Source of the DNA: Apostichopus japonicus
Lineage: Eukaryota > Echinodermata > Holothuroidea > Aspidochirotida > Stichopodidae
Direction of reading: 5' to 3'
Length of the DNA stretch: 64,000 nt
Assembly: GCF_037975245.1 (NCBI RefSeq)
Contig: NC_092564.1
Location: 10,766,484-10,830,483, forward strand
In this document: one piece after another, positions 29,041 through 43,000 of the stretch
How the letters are laid out: each line of letters begins with the position of its first letter
How positions within the stretch are numbered: the first letter of the stretch is position 1
Program-made: the position numbers and the translations under genes
The notes under the pieces: generated by a model
Seen by the model: the letters and a program-made list of their open reading frames with translations, nothing else
Databases searched by the model: none
Told to the model about the DNA's origin: nothing

Positions 29041-32000
29041 GACGTCATCACCCGGGGTTCGAACCACGGATGCAAAAGAGAGTCTCGATCATCAGCTGGT
29101 ACGGTGCGAGGAGCCATCGCGCCACTGTATGGACTGAGAGATTAGGTGGATTAACTAATACTTACAGCTCCCCGTGTAGGCACTTGCTGTAAAAGATCGG
29201 CAAAAGACGTCATCACCCGGGGTTCGAACCACGGATGCAAAAGAGAGTCTCGATCATCAGCTCGCACAGTGCGCGGAGCCATCGCGCCACTGTATGGACT
29301 GAGAGAATAGGTGGATTAACTAATACTTACAGCTCCCCGTGTAGGCACTTGCTGTAAAAGATCGGCAAAAGACGTTATTACCCGGGGTTCGAACCACGGA
29401 TGCAAAAGAGAGTCTCGATCATCAGCTCGTACGGTGCGCGGAGCCATCGCGCCACTGTATGAACTGAGATATTAGGTGGATTAACTAATACTTACAGCTC
29501 CCCGTGTAGGCACTTGCTGTAAAAGATCGGCAAAAGACGTTATCACCCGGGGTTCGAACCACGGATGCAAAAGAGAGTCTCGATCATCAGCTCGTACGGT
29601 GCGCGGAGCCATCGCGCCACTGTATGGACTGAGATATTAGGTGGATTAACTAATCCTTACAGCTCCCCGTGTAGGCACTTGCTGTAAAAGATCGGCAAAA
29701 GACGTCATCACCCGGGGTTCGAACCACGGATGCAAAAGAGAGTCTCGATCATCAGCTCGTACGGTGCACGGAGCCATCGCGCCACTGTATGGACTGAGAT
29801 ATTAGGTGTACTAACTAATACTTACAGCTCCCCGTGTAAGCACTTGCTGTAAAAGATCGGCAAAAGACGTCATCACCCGGGGTTCGAACCACGGATGCAA
29901 AAGAGAGTCTCGATCATCAGCTCGTACAGTGCGCGGAGCCATCGCGCCACTGTATGGACTGAGATATTAGGTGGATTAACTAATACTTACAGCTCCCCGT
30001 GTAAGCACTTGCTGTAAAAGATCGGCAAAAGACGTCATCACCCGGGGTTCGAACCACGGATGCAAAAGAGAGTCTCGATCATCAGCTCGCACGGTGCGCG
30101 GAGCCATCGCGCCACTGTATGGACTGAGATATTAGGTGGATTAACTAATCCTTACAGCTCCCCGTGTAAGCACTTGCTGTAAAAGATCGGCAAAAGACGT
30201 CATCACCCGGGGTTCGAACCACGGATGCAAAAGAGAGTCTCGATCATCAGCTCGCACGGTGCGCCAAGCCATCGCGCCACTGTATGGACTGAGATATTAG
30301 GTGGATTAACTAATCCTTACAGCTCCCCGTGTAGGCACTTGCTGTAAAAGATCGGCAAAAGACGTCATCACCCGGGGTTCGAACCACGGATGCAAAAGAG
30401 AGTCTCGATCATCAGCTCGTACGGTGCACGGAGCCATCGCGCCACTGTATGGACTGAGATATTAGGTGGATTAACTAATCCTTACAGCTCCCCGTGTAGG
30501 CACTTGCTGTAAAAGATCGGCAAAAGACGTCATCACCCGGGGTTCGAACCACGGATGCAAAAGAGAGTCTCGATCATCAGCTCGTACGGTGCGCGGAGCC
30601 ATCGCGCCACTGTATGGACTGAGATATTAGGTGGATTAACTAATACTTACAGCTCCCCGTGTAAGCACTTGCTGTAAAAGATCGGCAAAAGACGTCATCA
30701 CCCGGGTTCGAACCACGGATGCAAAAGAGAGTCTCGATCATCAGCTCGTACAGTGCGCGGAGCCATCGCGCCACTGTATGGACTGAGATATTAGGTGGAT
30801 TAACTAATACTTACAGCTCCCCGTGTAGGCACTTGCTGTAAAAGATCGGCAAAAGACGTCATCACCCGGGGTTCGAACCACGGATGCAAAAGAGAGTCTC
30901 GATCATCAGCTCGTACAGTGCGCGGAGCCATCGCGCCACTGTATGGACTGAGATATTAGGTGGATTAACTAATACTTACAGCTCCCCGTGTAAGCACTTG
31001 TTGTAAAAGATCGGCAAAAGACGTCATCACCCGGGGTTCGAACCACGGATGCAAAAGAGAGTCTCGATCATCAGCTCGTACAGTGCGCGGAGCCATCGCG
31101 CCACTGTATGGACTGAGAGATTAGGTGGATTAACTAATACTTACAGCTCCCCGTGTAGGCACTTGCTGTAAAAGATCGGCAAAAGACGTCATCACCCGGG
31201 GTTCGAACCACGGATGCAAAAGAGAGTCTCGATCATCAGCTCGCACAGTGCGCGGAGCCATCGCGCCACTGTATGGACTGAGAGATTAGGTGGATTAACT
31301 AATACTTACAGCTCCCCGTGTAGGCACTTGCTGTAAAAGATCGGCAAAAGACGTCATCACCCGGGGTTCGAACCACGGATGCAAAAGAGAGTCTCGATCA
31401 TCAGCTCGCACGGTGCGCCAAGCCATCGCGCCACTGTATGAACTGAGATATTAGGTGGATTAACTAATACTTACAGCTCCCCGTGTAGGCACTTGCTGTA
31501 AAAGATCGGCAAAAGACGTCATCACCCGGGGTTCGAACCACGGATGCAAAAGAGAGTCTCGATCATCAGCTCGTACAGTGCGCGGAGCCATCGCGCCACT
31601 GTATGGACTGAGAGATTAGGTGGATTAACTAATACTTACAGCTCCCCGTGTAGGCACTTGCTGTAAAAGATCGGCAAAAGACGTCATCACCCGGGGTTCG
31701 AACCACGGATGCAAAAGAGAGTCTCGATCATCAGCTCGCACAGTGCGCGGAGCCATCGCGCCACTGTATGGACTGAGAGATTAGGTGGATTAACTAATAC
31801 TTACAGCTCCCCGTGTAGGCACTTGCTGTAAAAGATCGGCAAAAGACGTCATCACCCGGGGTTCGAACCACGGATGCAAAAGAGAGTCTCGATCATCAGC
31901 TCGCACGGTGCGCCAAGCCATCGCGCCACTGTATTGACTGAGATATTAGGTGGATTAACTAATACTTACAGCTCCCCGTGTAGGCACTTGCTGTAAAAGA

Positions 32001-34010
32001 TCGGCAAAAGACGTCATCACCCGGGATTCGAACCACGGATGCAAAAGAGAGTCTCGATCATCAGCTCGTACGGTGCGCGGAGCCATCGCGCCACTGTATG
32101 GACTGAGATATTAGGTGGATTAACTAATACTTACAGCTCCCCGTGTAGGCACTTGCTGTAAAAGATCGGCAAAAGACGTCATCACCCGGGGTTCGAACCA
32201 CGGATGCAAAAGAGAGTCTCGATCATCAGCTGGTACGGTGCGAGGAGCCATCGCGCCACTGTATGGACTGAGATATTAGGTGGATTAACTAATACTTACA
32301 GCTCCCCGTGTAGGCACTTGCTGTAAAAGATCGGCAAAAGACGTCATCACCCGGGGTTCGAACCACGGATGCAAAAGAGAGTCTCGATCATCAGCTCGCA
32401 CAGTGCGCGGAGCCATCGCGCCACTGTATGGACTGAGAGATTAGGTGGATTAACTAATACTTACAGCTCCCCGTGTAGGCACTTGCTGTAAAAGATCGGC
32501 AAAAGACGTCATCACCCGGGGTTCGAACCACGGATGCAAAAGAGAGTCTCGATCATCAGCTCGCACAGTGCGCGGAGCCATCGCGCCACTGTATGAACTG
32601 AGAGAATAGGTGGATTAACTAATACTTACAGCTCCCCGTGTAGGCACTTGCTGTAAAAGATCGGCAAAAGACGTTATTACCCGGGGTTCGAACCACGGAT
32701 GCAAAAGAGAGTCTCGATCATCAGCTCGTACGGTGCGCGGAGCCATCGCGCCACTGTATGGACTGAGATATTAGGTGGATTAACTAATCCTTACAGCTCC
32801 CCGTGTAGGCACTTGCTGTAAAAGATCGGCAAAAGACGTCATCACCCGGGGTTCGAACCACGGATGCAAAAGAGAGTCTCGATCATCAGCTCGTACGGTG
32901 CACGGAGCCATCGCGCCACTGTATGGACTGAGATATTAGGTGTATTAACTAATACTTACAGCTCCCCGTGTAAGCACTTGCTGTAAAAGATCGGCAAAAG
33001 ACGTCATCACCCGGGGTTCGAACCACGGATGCAAAAGAGAGTCTCGATCATCAGCTCGTACAGTGCGCGGAGCCATCGCGCCACTGTATGGACTGAGATA
33101 TTAGGTGGATTAACTAATACTTACAGCTCCCCGTGTAAGCACTTGCTGTAAAAGATCGGCAAAAGACGTCATCACCCGGGGTTCGAACCACGGATGCAAA
33201 AGAGAGTCTCGATCATCAGCTCGCACGGTGCGCGGAGCCATCGCGCCACTGTATGGACTGAGATATTAGGTGGATTAACTAATCCTTACAGCTCCCCGTG
33301 TAAGCACTTGCTGTAAAAGATCGGCAAAAGACGTCATCACCCGGGGTTCGAACCACGGATGCAAAAGAGAGTCTCGATCATCAGCTCGCACGGTGCGCCA
33401 AGCCATCGCGCCACTGTATGGACTGAGATATTAGGTGGATTAACTAATCCTTACAGCTCCCCGTGTAGGCACTTGCTGTAAAAGATCGGCAAAAGACGTC
33501 ATCACCCGGGGTTCGAACCACGGATGCAAAAGAGAGTCTCGATCATCAGCTCGTACGGTGCACGGAGCCATCGCGCCACTGTATGGACTGAGATATTAGG
33601 TGGATTAACTAATCCTTACAGCTCCCCGTGTAGGCACTTGCTGTAAAAGATCGGCAAAAGACGTCATCACCCGGGGTTCGAACCACGGATGCAAAAGAGA
33701 GTCTCGATCATCAGCTCGTACGGTGCGCGGAGCCATCGCGCCACTGTATGGACTGAGATATTAGGTGGATTAACTAATACTTACAGCTCCCCGTGTAAGC
33801 ACTTGCTGTAAAAGATCGGCAAAAGACGTCATCACCCGGGGTTCGAACCACGGATGCAAAAGAGAGTCTCGATCATCAGCTCGTACGGTGCGCGGAGCCA
33901 TCGCGCCACTGTATGGACTGAGATATTAGGTGGATTAACTAATACTTACAGCTCCCCGTGTAAGCACTTGCTGTAAAAGATCGGCAAAAGACGTCATCAC
34001 CCGGGTTCGA
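29041..34010. repeat. Higher-order repeat: block of about 20 units duplicated
   Basis: The rare GACGTTATTACCC appears at 29371 and at 32670, an offset of 3299 bp, which is 20 units minus one base. The shortened CCCGGGTTCG run appears at 30701 and 34000, again 3299 bp apart. The GCTGGTACGGTGCGAGGAG haplotype is offset by 19 units (near 29097 and 32231), so the copies differ by one unit. GACGTTATTACCC appears a third time near 41405. Confidence 0.8.
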
Positions 34011-37000
34011 ACCACGGATGCAAAAGAGAGTCTCGATCATCAGCTCGTACAGTGCGCGGAGCCATCGCGCCACTGTATGGACTGAGATATTAGGTGGATT
34101 AACTAATACTTACAGCTCCCCGTGTAGGCACTTGCTGTAAAAGATCGGCAAAAGACGTCATCACCCGGGGTTCGAACCACGGATGCAAAAGAGAGTCTCG
34201 ATCATCAGCTCGTACAGTGCGCGGAGCCATCGCGCCACTGTATGGACTGAGATATTAGGTGGATTAACTAATACTTACAGCTCCCAGTGTAAGCACTTGT
34301 TGTAAAAGATCGGCAAAAGACGTCATCACCCGGGGTTCGAACCACGGATGCAAAAGAGAGTCTCGATCATCAGCTCGTACAGTGCGCGGAGCCATCGCGC
34401 CACTGTATGGACTGAGATATTAGGTGGATTAACTAATACTTACAGCTCCCCGTGTAGGCACTTGCTGTAAAAGATCGGCAAAAGACGTCATCACCCGGGG
34501 TTCGAACCACGGATGCAAAAGAGAGTCTCGATCATCAGCTGGTACGGTGCGAGGAGCCATCGCGCCACTGTATGGACTGAGATATTAGGTGGATTAACTA
34601 ATACTTACAGCTCCCCGTGTAGGCACTTGCTGTAAAAGATCGGCAAAAGACGTCATCACCCGCGGTTCGAACCACGGATGCAAAAGAGAGTCTCGATCAT
34701 CAGCTCGCACAGTGCGCGGAGCCATCGCGCCACTGTATGGACTGAGAGATTAGGTGGATTAACTAATACTTACAGCTCCCCGTGTAGGCACTTGCTGTAA
34801 AAGATCGGCAAAAGACGTCATCACCCGGGGTTCGAACCACGGATGCAAAAGAGAGTCTCGATCATCAGCTCGCACAGTGCGCGGAGCCATCGCGCCACTG
34901 TATGAACTGAGAGAATAGGTGGATTAACTAATACTTACAGCTCCCCGTGTAGGCACTTGCTGTAAAAGATCGGCAAAAGACGTCATCACCCGGGGTTCGA
35001 ACCACGGATGCAAAAGAGAGTCTCGATCATCAGCTCGTACGGTGCGCGGAGCCATCGCGCCACTGTATGGACTGAGAGATTAGGTGGATTAACTAATACT
35101 TACAGCTCCCCGTGTAGGCACTTGCTGTAAAAGATCGGCAAAAGACGTCATCACCCGGGGTTCGAACCACGGATGCAAAAGAGAGTCTCGATCATCAGCT
35201 CGCACAGTGCGCGGAGCCATCGCGCCACTGTATGGACTGAGAGATTAGGTGGATTAACTAATACTTACAGCTCCCCGTGTAGGCACTTGCTGTAAAAGAT
35301 CGGCAAAAGACGTCATCACCCGGGGTTCGAACCACGGATGCAAAAGAGAGTCTCGATCATCAGCTCGCACGGTGCGCCAAGCCATCGCGCCACTGTATTG
35401 ACTGAGATATTAGGTGGATTAACTAATACTTACAGCTCCCCGTGTAGGCACTTGCTGTAAAAGATCGGCAAAAGACGTCATCACCCGGGGTTCGAACCAC
35501 GGATGCAAAAGAGAGTCTCGATCATCAGCTCGTACGGTGCGCGGAGCCATCGCGCCACTGTATGGACTGAGATATTAGGTGGATTAACTAATCCTTACAG
35601 CTCCCCGTGTAGGCACTTGCTGTAAAAGATCGGCAAAAGACGTCATCACCCGGGGTTCGAACCACGGATGCAAAAGAGAGTCTCGATCATCAGCTGGTAC
35701 GGTGCGAGGAGCCATCGCGCCACTGTATTGACTGAGATATTAGGTGGATTAACTAATACTTACAGCTCCCCGTGTAGGCACTTGCTGTAAAAGATCGGCA
35801 AAAGACGTCATCACCCGGGGTTCGAACCACGGATGCAAAAGAGAGTCTCGATCATCAGCTCGCACAGTGCGCGGAGCCATCGCGCCACTGTATGGACTGA
35901 GAGAATAGGTGGATTAACTAATCCTTACAGCTCCCCGTGTAGGCACTTGCTGTAAAAGATCGGCAAAAGACGTCATCACCCGGGATTCGAACCACGGATG
36001 CAAAAGAGAGTCTCGATCATCAGCTGGTACGGTGCGAGGAGCCATCGCGCCACTGTATTGACTGAGATATTAGGTGGATTAACTAATACTTACAGCTCCC
36101 CGTGTAGGCACTTGCTGTAAAAGATCGGCAAAAGACGTCATCACCCGGGGTTCGAACCACGGATGCAAAAGAGAGTCTCGATCATCAGCTCGCACAGTGC
36201 GCGGAGCCATCGCGCCACTGTATGGACTGAGAGAATAGGTGGATTAACTTATCCTTACAGCTCCCCGTGTAGGCACTTGCTGTAAAAGATCGGCAAAAGA
36301 CGTCATCACCCGGGGTTCGAACCACGGATGCAAAAGAGAGTCTCGATCATCAGCTCGTACGGTGCGCGGAGCCATCGCGCCACTGTATGGACTGAGATAT
36401 TAGGTGGATTAACTAATCCTTACAGCTCCCCGTGTAGGCACTTGCTGTAAAAGATCGGCAAAAGACGTCATCACCCGGGGTTCGAACCACGGATGCAAAA
36501 GAGAGTCTCGATCATCAGCTCGTACGGTGCACGGAGCCATCGCGCCACTGTATGGACTGAGATATTAGGTGGATTAACTAATACTTACAGCTCCCCGTGT
36601 AAGCACTTGCTGTAAAAGATCGGCAAAAGACGTCATCACCCGGGGTTCGAACCACGGATGCAAAAGAGAGTCTCGATCATCAGCTCGTACAGTGCGCGGA
36701 GCCATCGCGCCACTGTATGGACTGAGATATTAGGTGGATTAACTAATACTTACAGCTCCCCGTGTAAGCACTTGCTGTAAAAGATCGGCAAAAGACGTCA
36801 TCACCCGGGGTTCGAACCACGGATGCAAAAGAGAGTCTCGATCATCAGCTCGCACGGTGCGCCAAGCCATCGCGCCACTGTATGGACTGAGATATTAGGT
36901 GGATTAACTAATCCTTACAGCTCCCCGTGTAAGCACTTGCTGTAAAAGATCGGCAAAAGACGTCATCACCCGGGGTTCGAACCACGGATGCAAAAGAGAG

Positions 37001-40000
37001 TCTCGATCATCAGCTCGCACGGTGCGCCAAGCCATCGCGCCACTGTATGGACTGAGATATTAGGTGGATTAACTAATCCTTACAGCTCCCCGTGTAGGCA
37101 CTTGCTGTAAAAGATCGGCAAAAGACGTCATCACCCGGGGTTCGAACCACGGATGCAAAAGAGAGTCTCGATCATCAGCTCGTACGGTGCACGGAGCCAT
37201 CGCGCCACTGTATGGACTGAGATATTAGGTGGATTAACTAATACTTACAGCTCCCCGTGTAGGCACTTGCTGTAAAAGATCGGCAAAAGACGTCATCACC
37301 CGGGGTTCGAACCACGGATGCAAAAGAGAGTCTCGATCATCAGCTCGTACGGTGCGCGGAGCCATCGCGCCACTGTATGGACTGAGATATTAGGTGGATT
37401 AACTAATACTTACAGCTCCCCGTGTAAGCACTTGCTGTAAAAGATCGGCAAAAGACGTCATCACCCGGGTTCGAACCACGGATGCAAAAGAGAGTCTCGA
37501 TCATCAGCTCGTACGGTGCGCGGAGCCATCGCGCCACTGTATGGACTGAGATATTAGGTGGATTAACTAATACTTACAGCTCCCCGTGTAAGCACTTGCT
37601 GTAAAAGATCGGCAAAAGACGTCATCACCCGGGGTTCGAACCACGGATGCAAAAGAGAGTCTCGATCATCAGCTCGTACGGTGCACGGAGCCATCGCGCC
37701 ACTGTATGGACTGAGATATTAGGTGGATTAACTAATCCTTACAGCTCCCCGTGTAGGCACTTGCTGTAAAAGATCGGCAAAAGACGTCATCACCCGGGGT
37801 TCGAACCACGGATGCAAAAGAGAGTCTCGATCATCAGCTCGTACGGTGCGCGGAGCCATCGCGCCACTGTATGGACTGAGATATTAGGTGGATTAACTAA
37901 TACTTACAGCTCCCCGTGTAAGCACTTGCTGTAAAAGATCGGCAAAAGACGTCATCACCCGGGTTCGAACCACGGATGCAAAAGAGAGTCTCGATCATCA
38001 GCTCGTACGGTGCGCGGAGCCATCGCGCCACTGTATGGACTGAGATATTAGGTGGATTAACTAATACTTACAGCTCCCCGTGTAAGCACTTGCTGTAAAA
38101 GATCGGCAAAAGACGTCATCACCCGGGTTCGAACCACGGATGCAAAAGAGAGTCTCGATCATCAGCTCGTACAGTGCGCGGAGCCATCGCGCCACTGTAT
38201 GGACTGAGATATTAGGTGGATTAACTAATACTTACAGCTCCCCGTGTAGGCACTTGCTGTAAAAGATCGGCAAAAGACGTCATCACCCGGGGTTCGAACC
38301 ACGGATGCAAAAGAGAGTCTCGATCATCAGCTCGTACAGTGCGCGGAGCCATCGCGCCACTGTATGGACTGAGATATTAGGTGGATTAACTAATACTTAC
38401 AGCTCCCCGTGTAAGCACTTGTTGTAAAAGATCGGCAAAAGACGTCATCACCCGGGTTCGAACCACGGATGCAAAAGAGAGTCTCGATCATCAGCTCGTA
38501 CGGTGCGCGGAGCCATCGCGCCACTGTATGGACTGAGATATTAGGTGGATTAACTAATACTTACAGCTCCCCGTGTAAGCACTTGCTGTAAAAGATCGGC
38601 AAAAGACGTCATCACCCGGGGTTCGAACCACGGATGCAAAAGAGAGTCTCGATCATCAGCTGGTACGGTGCGAGGAGCCATCGCGCCACTGTATGGACTG
38701 AGATATTAGGTGGATTAACTAATACTTACAGCTCCCCGTGTAGGCACTTGCTGTAAAAGATCGGCAAAAGACGTCATCACCCGGGGTTCGAACCACGGAT
38801 GCAAAAGAGAGTCTCGATCATCAGCTCGTACAGTGCGCGGAGCCATCGCGCCACTGTATGGACTGAGATATTAGGTGGATTAACTAATACTTACAGCTCC
38901 CCGTGTAAGCACTTGTTGTAAAAGATCGGCAAAAGACGTCATCACCCGGGGTTCGAACCACGGATGCAAAAGAGAGTCTCGATCATCAGCTCGTACGGTG
39001 CGTGGAGCCATCGCGCCACTGTATGGACTGAGATATTAGGTGGATTAACTAATACTTACAGCTCCCCGTGTAAGCACTTGCTGTAAAAGATCGGCAAAAG
39101 ACGTCATCACCCGGGGTTCGAACCACGGATGCAAAAGAGAGTCTCGATCATCAGCTGGTACGGTGCGAGGAGCCATCGCGCCACTGTATGGACTGAGATA
39201 TTAGGTGGATTAACTAATACTTACAGCTCCCCGTGTAGGCACTTGCTGTAAAAGATCGGCAAAAGACGTCATCACCCGGGGTTCGAACCACGGATGCAAA
39301 AGAGAGTCTCGATCATCAGCTCGCACAGTGCGCGGAGCCATCGCGCCACTGTATGGACTGAGAGATTAGGTGGATTAACTAATACTTACAGCTCCCCGTG
39401 TAGGCACTTGCTGTAAAAGATCGGCAAAAGACGTCATCACCCGGGTTCGAACCACGGATGCAAAAGAGAGTCTCGATCATCAGCTCGTACAGTGCGCGGA
39501 GCCATCGCGCCACTGTATGGACTGAGATATTAGGTGGATTAACTAATACTTACAGCTCCCCGTGTAGGCACTTGCTGTAAAAGATCGGCAAAAGACGTCA
39601 TCACCCGGGGTTCGAACCACGGATGCAAAAGAGAGTCTCGATCATCAGCTCGTACAGTGCGCGGAGCCATCGCGCCACTGTATGGACTGAGATATTAGGT
39701 GGATTAACTAATACTTACAGCTCCCCGTGTAAGCACTTGTTGTAAAAGATCGGCAAAAGACGTCATCACCCGGGGTTCGAACCACGGATGCAAAAGAGAG
39801 TCTCGATCATCAGCTCGTACAGTGCGCGGAGCCATCGCGCCACTGTATGGACTGAGATATTAGGTGGATTAACTAATACTTACAGCTCCCCGTGTAGGCA
39901 CTTGCTGTAAAAGATCGGCAAAAGACGTCATCACCCGGGGTTCGAACCACGGATGCAAAAGAGAGTCTCGATCATCAGCTGGTACGGTGCGAGGAGCCAT

Positions 40001-43000
40001 CGCGCCACTGTATGGACTGAGATATTAGGTGGATTAACTAATACTTACAGCTCCATGTGTAGGCACTTGCTGTAAAAGATCGGCAAAAGACGTCATCACC
40101 CGGGGTTCGAACCACGGATGCAAAAGAGAGTCTCGATCATCAGCTCGCACAGTGCGCGGAGCCATCGCGCCACTGTATGGACTGAGAGATTAGGTGGATT
40201 AACTAATACTTACAGCTCCCCGTGTAGGCACTTGCTGTAAAAGATCGGCAAAAGACGTCATCACCCGGGGTTCGAACCACGGATGCAAAAGAGAGTCTCG
40301 ATCATCAGCTCGCACAGTGCGCGGAGCCATCGCGCCACTGTATGAACTGAGAGAATAGGTGGATTAACTAATACTTACAGCTCCCCGTGTAGGCACTTGC
40401 TGTAAAAGATCGGCAAAAGACGTCATCACCCGGGGTTCGAACCACGGATGCAAAAGAGAGTCTCGATCATCAGCTCGTACAGTGCGCGGAGCCATCGCGC
40501 CACTGTATGGACTGAGAGATTAGGTGGATTAACTAATACTTACAGCTCCCCGTGTAGGCACTTGCTGTAAAAGATCGGCAAAAGACGTCATCACCCGGGG
40601 CTCGAACCACGGATGCAAAAGAGAGTCTCGATCATCAGCTCGCACGGTGCGCCAAGCCATCGCGCCACTGTATTGACTGAGATATTAGGTGGATTAACTA
40701 ATACTTACAGCTCCCCGTGTAGGCACTTGCTGTAAAAGATCGGCAAAAGACGTCATCACCCGGGGTTCGAACCACGGATGCAAAAGAGAGTCTCGATCAT
40801 CAGCTCGTACGGTGCGCGGAGCAATCGCGCCACTGTATGGACTGAGATATTAGGTGGATTAACTAATCCTTACAGCTCCCCGTGTAGGCACTTGCTGTAA
40901 AAGATCGGCAAAAGACGTCATCACCCGGGGTTCGAACCACGGATGCAAAAGAGAGTCTCGATCATCAGCTGGTACGGTGCGAGGAGCCATCGCGCCACTG
41001 TATTGACTGAGATATTAGGTGGATTAACTAATACTTACAGCTCCCCGTGTAGGCACTTGCTGTAAAAGATCGGCAAAAGACGTCATCACCCGGGGTTCGA
41101 ACCACGGATGCAAAAGAGAGTCTCGATCATCAGCTCGCACAGTGCGCGGAGCCATCGCGCCACTGTATGGACTGAGAGATTAGGTGGATTAACTAATACA
41201 GCTCCCCATGTAGGCACTTGCTGTAAAAGATCGGCAAAAGACGTCATCACCCGGGGTTCGAACCACGGATGCAAAAGAGAGTCTCGATCATCAGCTCGCA
41301 CAGTGCGCGGAGCCATCGCGCCACTGTATGAACTGAGAGAATAGGTGGATTAACTAATACTTACAGCTCCCCGTGTAGGCACTTGCTGTAAAAGATCGGC
41401 AAAAGACGTTATTACCCGGGGTTCGAACCACGGATGCAAAAGAGAGTCTCGATCATCAGCTCGTACGGTGCGCGGAGCCATCGCGCCACTGTATGGACTG
41501 AGATATTAGGTGGATTAACTAATCCTTACAGCTCCCCGTGTAGGCACTTGCTGTAAAAGATCGGCAAAAGACGTCATCACCCGGGGTTCGAACCACGGAT
41601 GCAAAAGAGAGTCTCGATCATCAGCTCGTACGGTGCACGGAGCCATCGCGCCACTGTATGGACTGAGATATTAGGTGGATTAACTAATCCTTACAGCTCC
41701 CCGTGTAGGCACTTGCTGTAAAAGATCGGCAAAAGACGTCATCACCCGGGGTTCGAACCACGGATGCAAAAGAGAGTCTCGATCATCAGCTCGTACGGTG
41801 CGCGGAGCCATCGCGCCACTGTATGGACTGAGATATTAGGTGGATTAACTAATACTTACAGCTCCCCGTGTAAGCACTTGCTGTAAAAGATCGGCAAAAG
41901 ACGTCATCACCCGGGTTCGAACCACGGATGCAAAAGAGAGTCTCGATCATCAGCTCGTACGGTGCGCGGAGCCATCGCGCCACTGTATGGACTGAGATAT
42001 TAGGTGGATTAACTAATACTTACAGCTCCCCGTGTAAGCACTTGCTGTAAAAGATCGGCAAAAGACGTCATCACCCGGGTTCGAACCACGGATGCAAAAG
42101 AGAGTCTCGATCATCAGCTCGTACAGTGCGCGGAGCCATCGCGCCACTGTATGGACTGAGATATTAGGTGGATTAACTAATACTTACAGCTCCCCGTGTA
42201 GGCACTTGCTGTAAAAGATCGGCAAAAGACGTCATCACCCGGGGTTCGAACCACGGATGCAAAAGAGAGTCTCGATCATCAGCTCGTACAGTGCGAGGAG
42301 CCATCGCGCCACTGTATGGACTGAGATATTAGGTGGATTAACTAATACTTACAGCTCCCCGTGTAGGCACTTGCTGTAAAAGATCGGCAAAAGACGTCAT
42401 CACCCGGGGTTCGAACCACGGATGCAAAAGAGAGTCTCGATCATCAGCTGGCACGGTGCGCGGAGCCATCGCGCCACTGTATGGACTGAGAGATTAGGTG
42501 GATTAACTAATACTTACAGCTCCCCGTGTAGGCACTTGCTGTAAAAGATCGGCAAAAGACGTCATCACCCGGGGTTCGAACCACGGATGCAAAAGAGAGT
42601 CTCGATCATCAGCTCGCACAGTGCGCGGAGCCATCGCGCCACTGTATGGACTGAGAGATTAGGTGGATTAACTAATACTTACAGCTCCCCGTGTAGGCAC
42701 TTGCTGTAAAAGATCGGCAAAAGACGTCATCACCCGGGGTTCGAACCACGGATGCAAAAGAGAGTCTCGATCATCAGCTCGCACAGTGCGCGGAGCCATC
42801 GCGCCACTGTATGGACTGAGAGAATAGGTGGATTAACTAATACTTACAGCTCCCCGTGTAGGCACTTGCTGTAAAAGATCGGCAAAAGACGTCATCACCC
42901 GGGGTTCGAACCACGGATGCAAAAGAGAGTCTCGATCATCAGCTCGTACAGTGCGCGGAGCCATCGCGCCACTGTATGGACTGAGAGATTAGGTGGATTA

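Noticed and set aside
41086-41344. Open frames on both strands inside the satellite
   Set aside because: They exist only because a 4-bp deletion in one unit (near 41200) shifts the repeat frame. They have no start context, no similarity to proteins, and read through satellite sequence.
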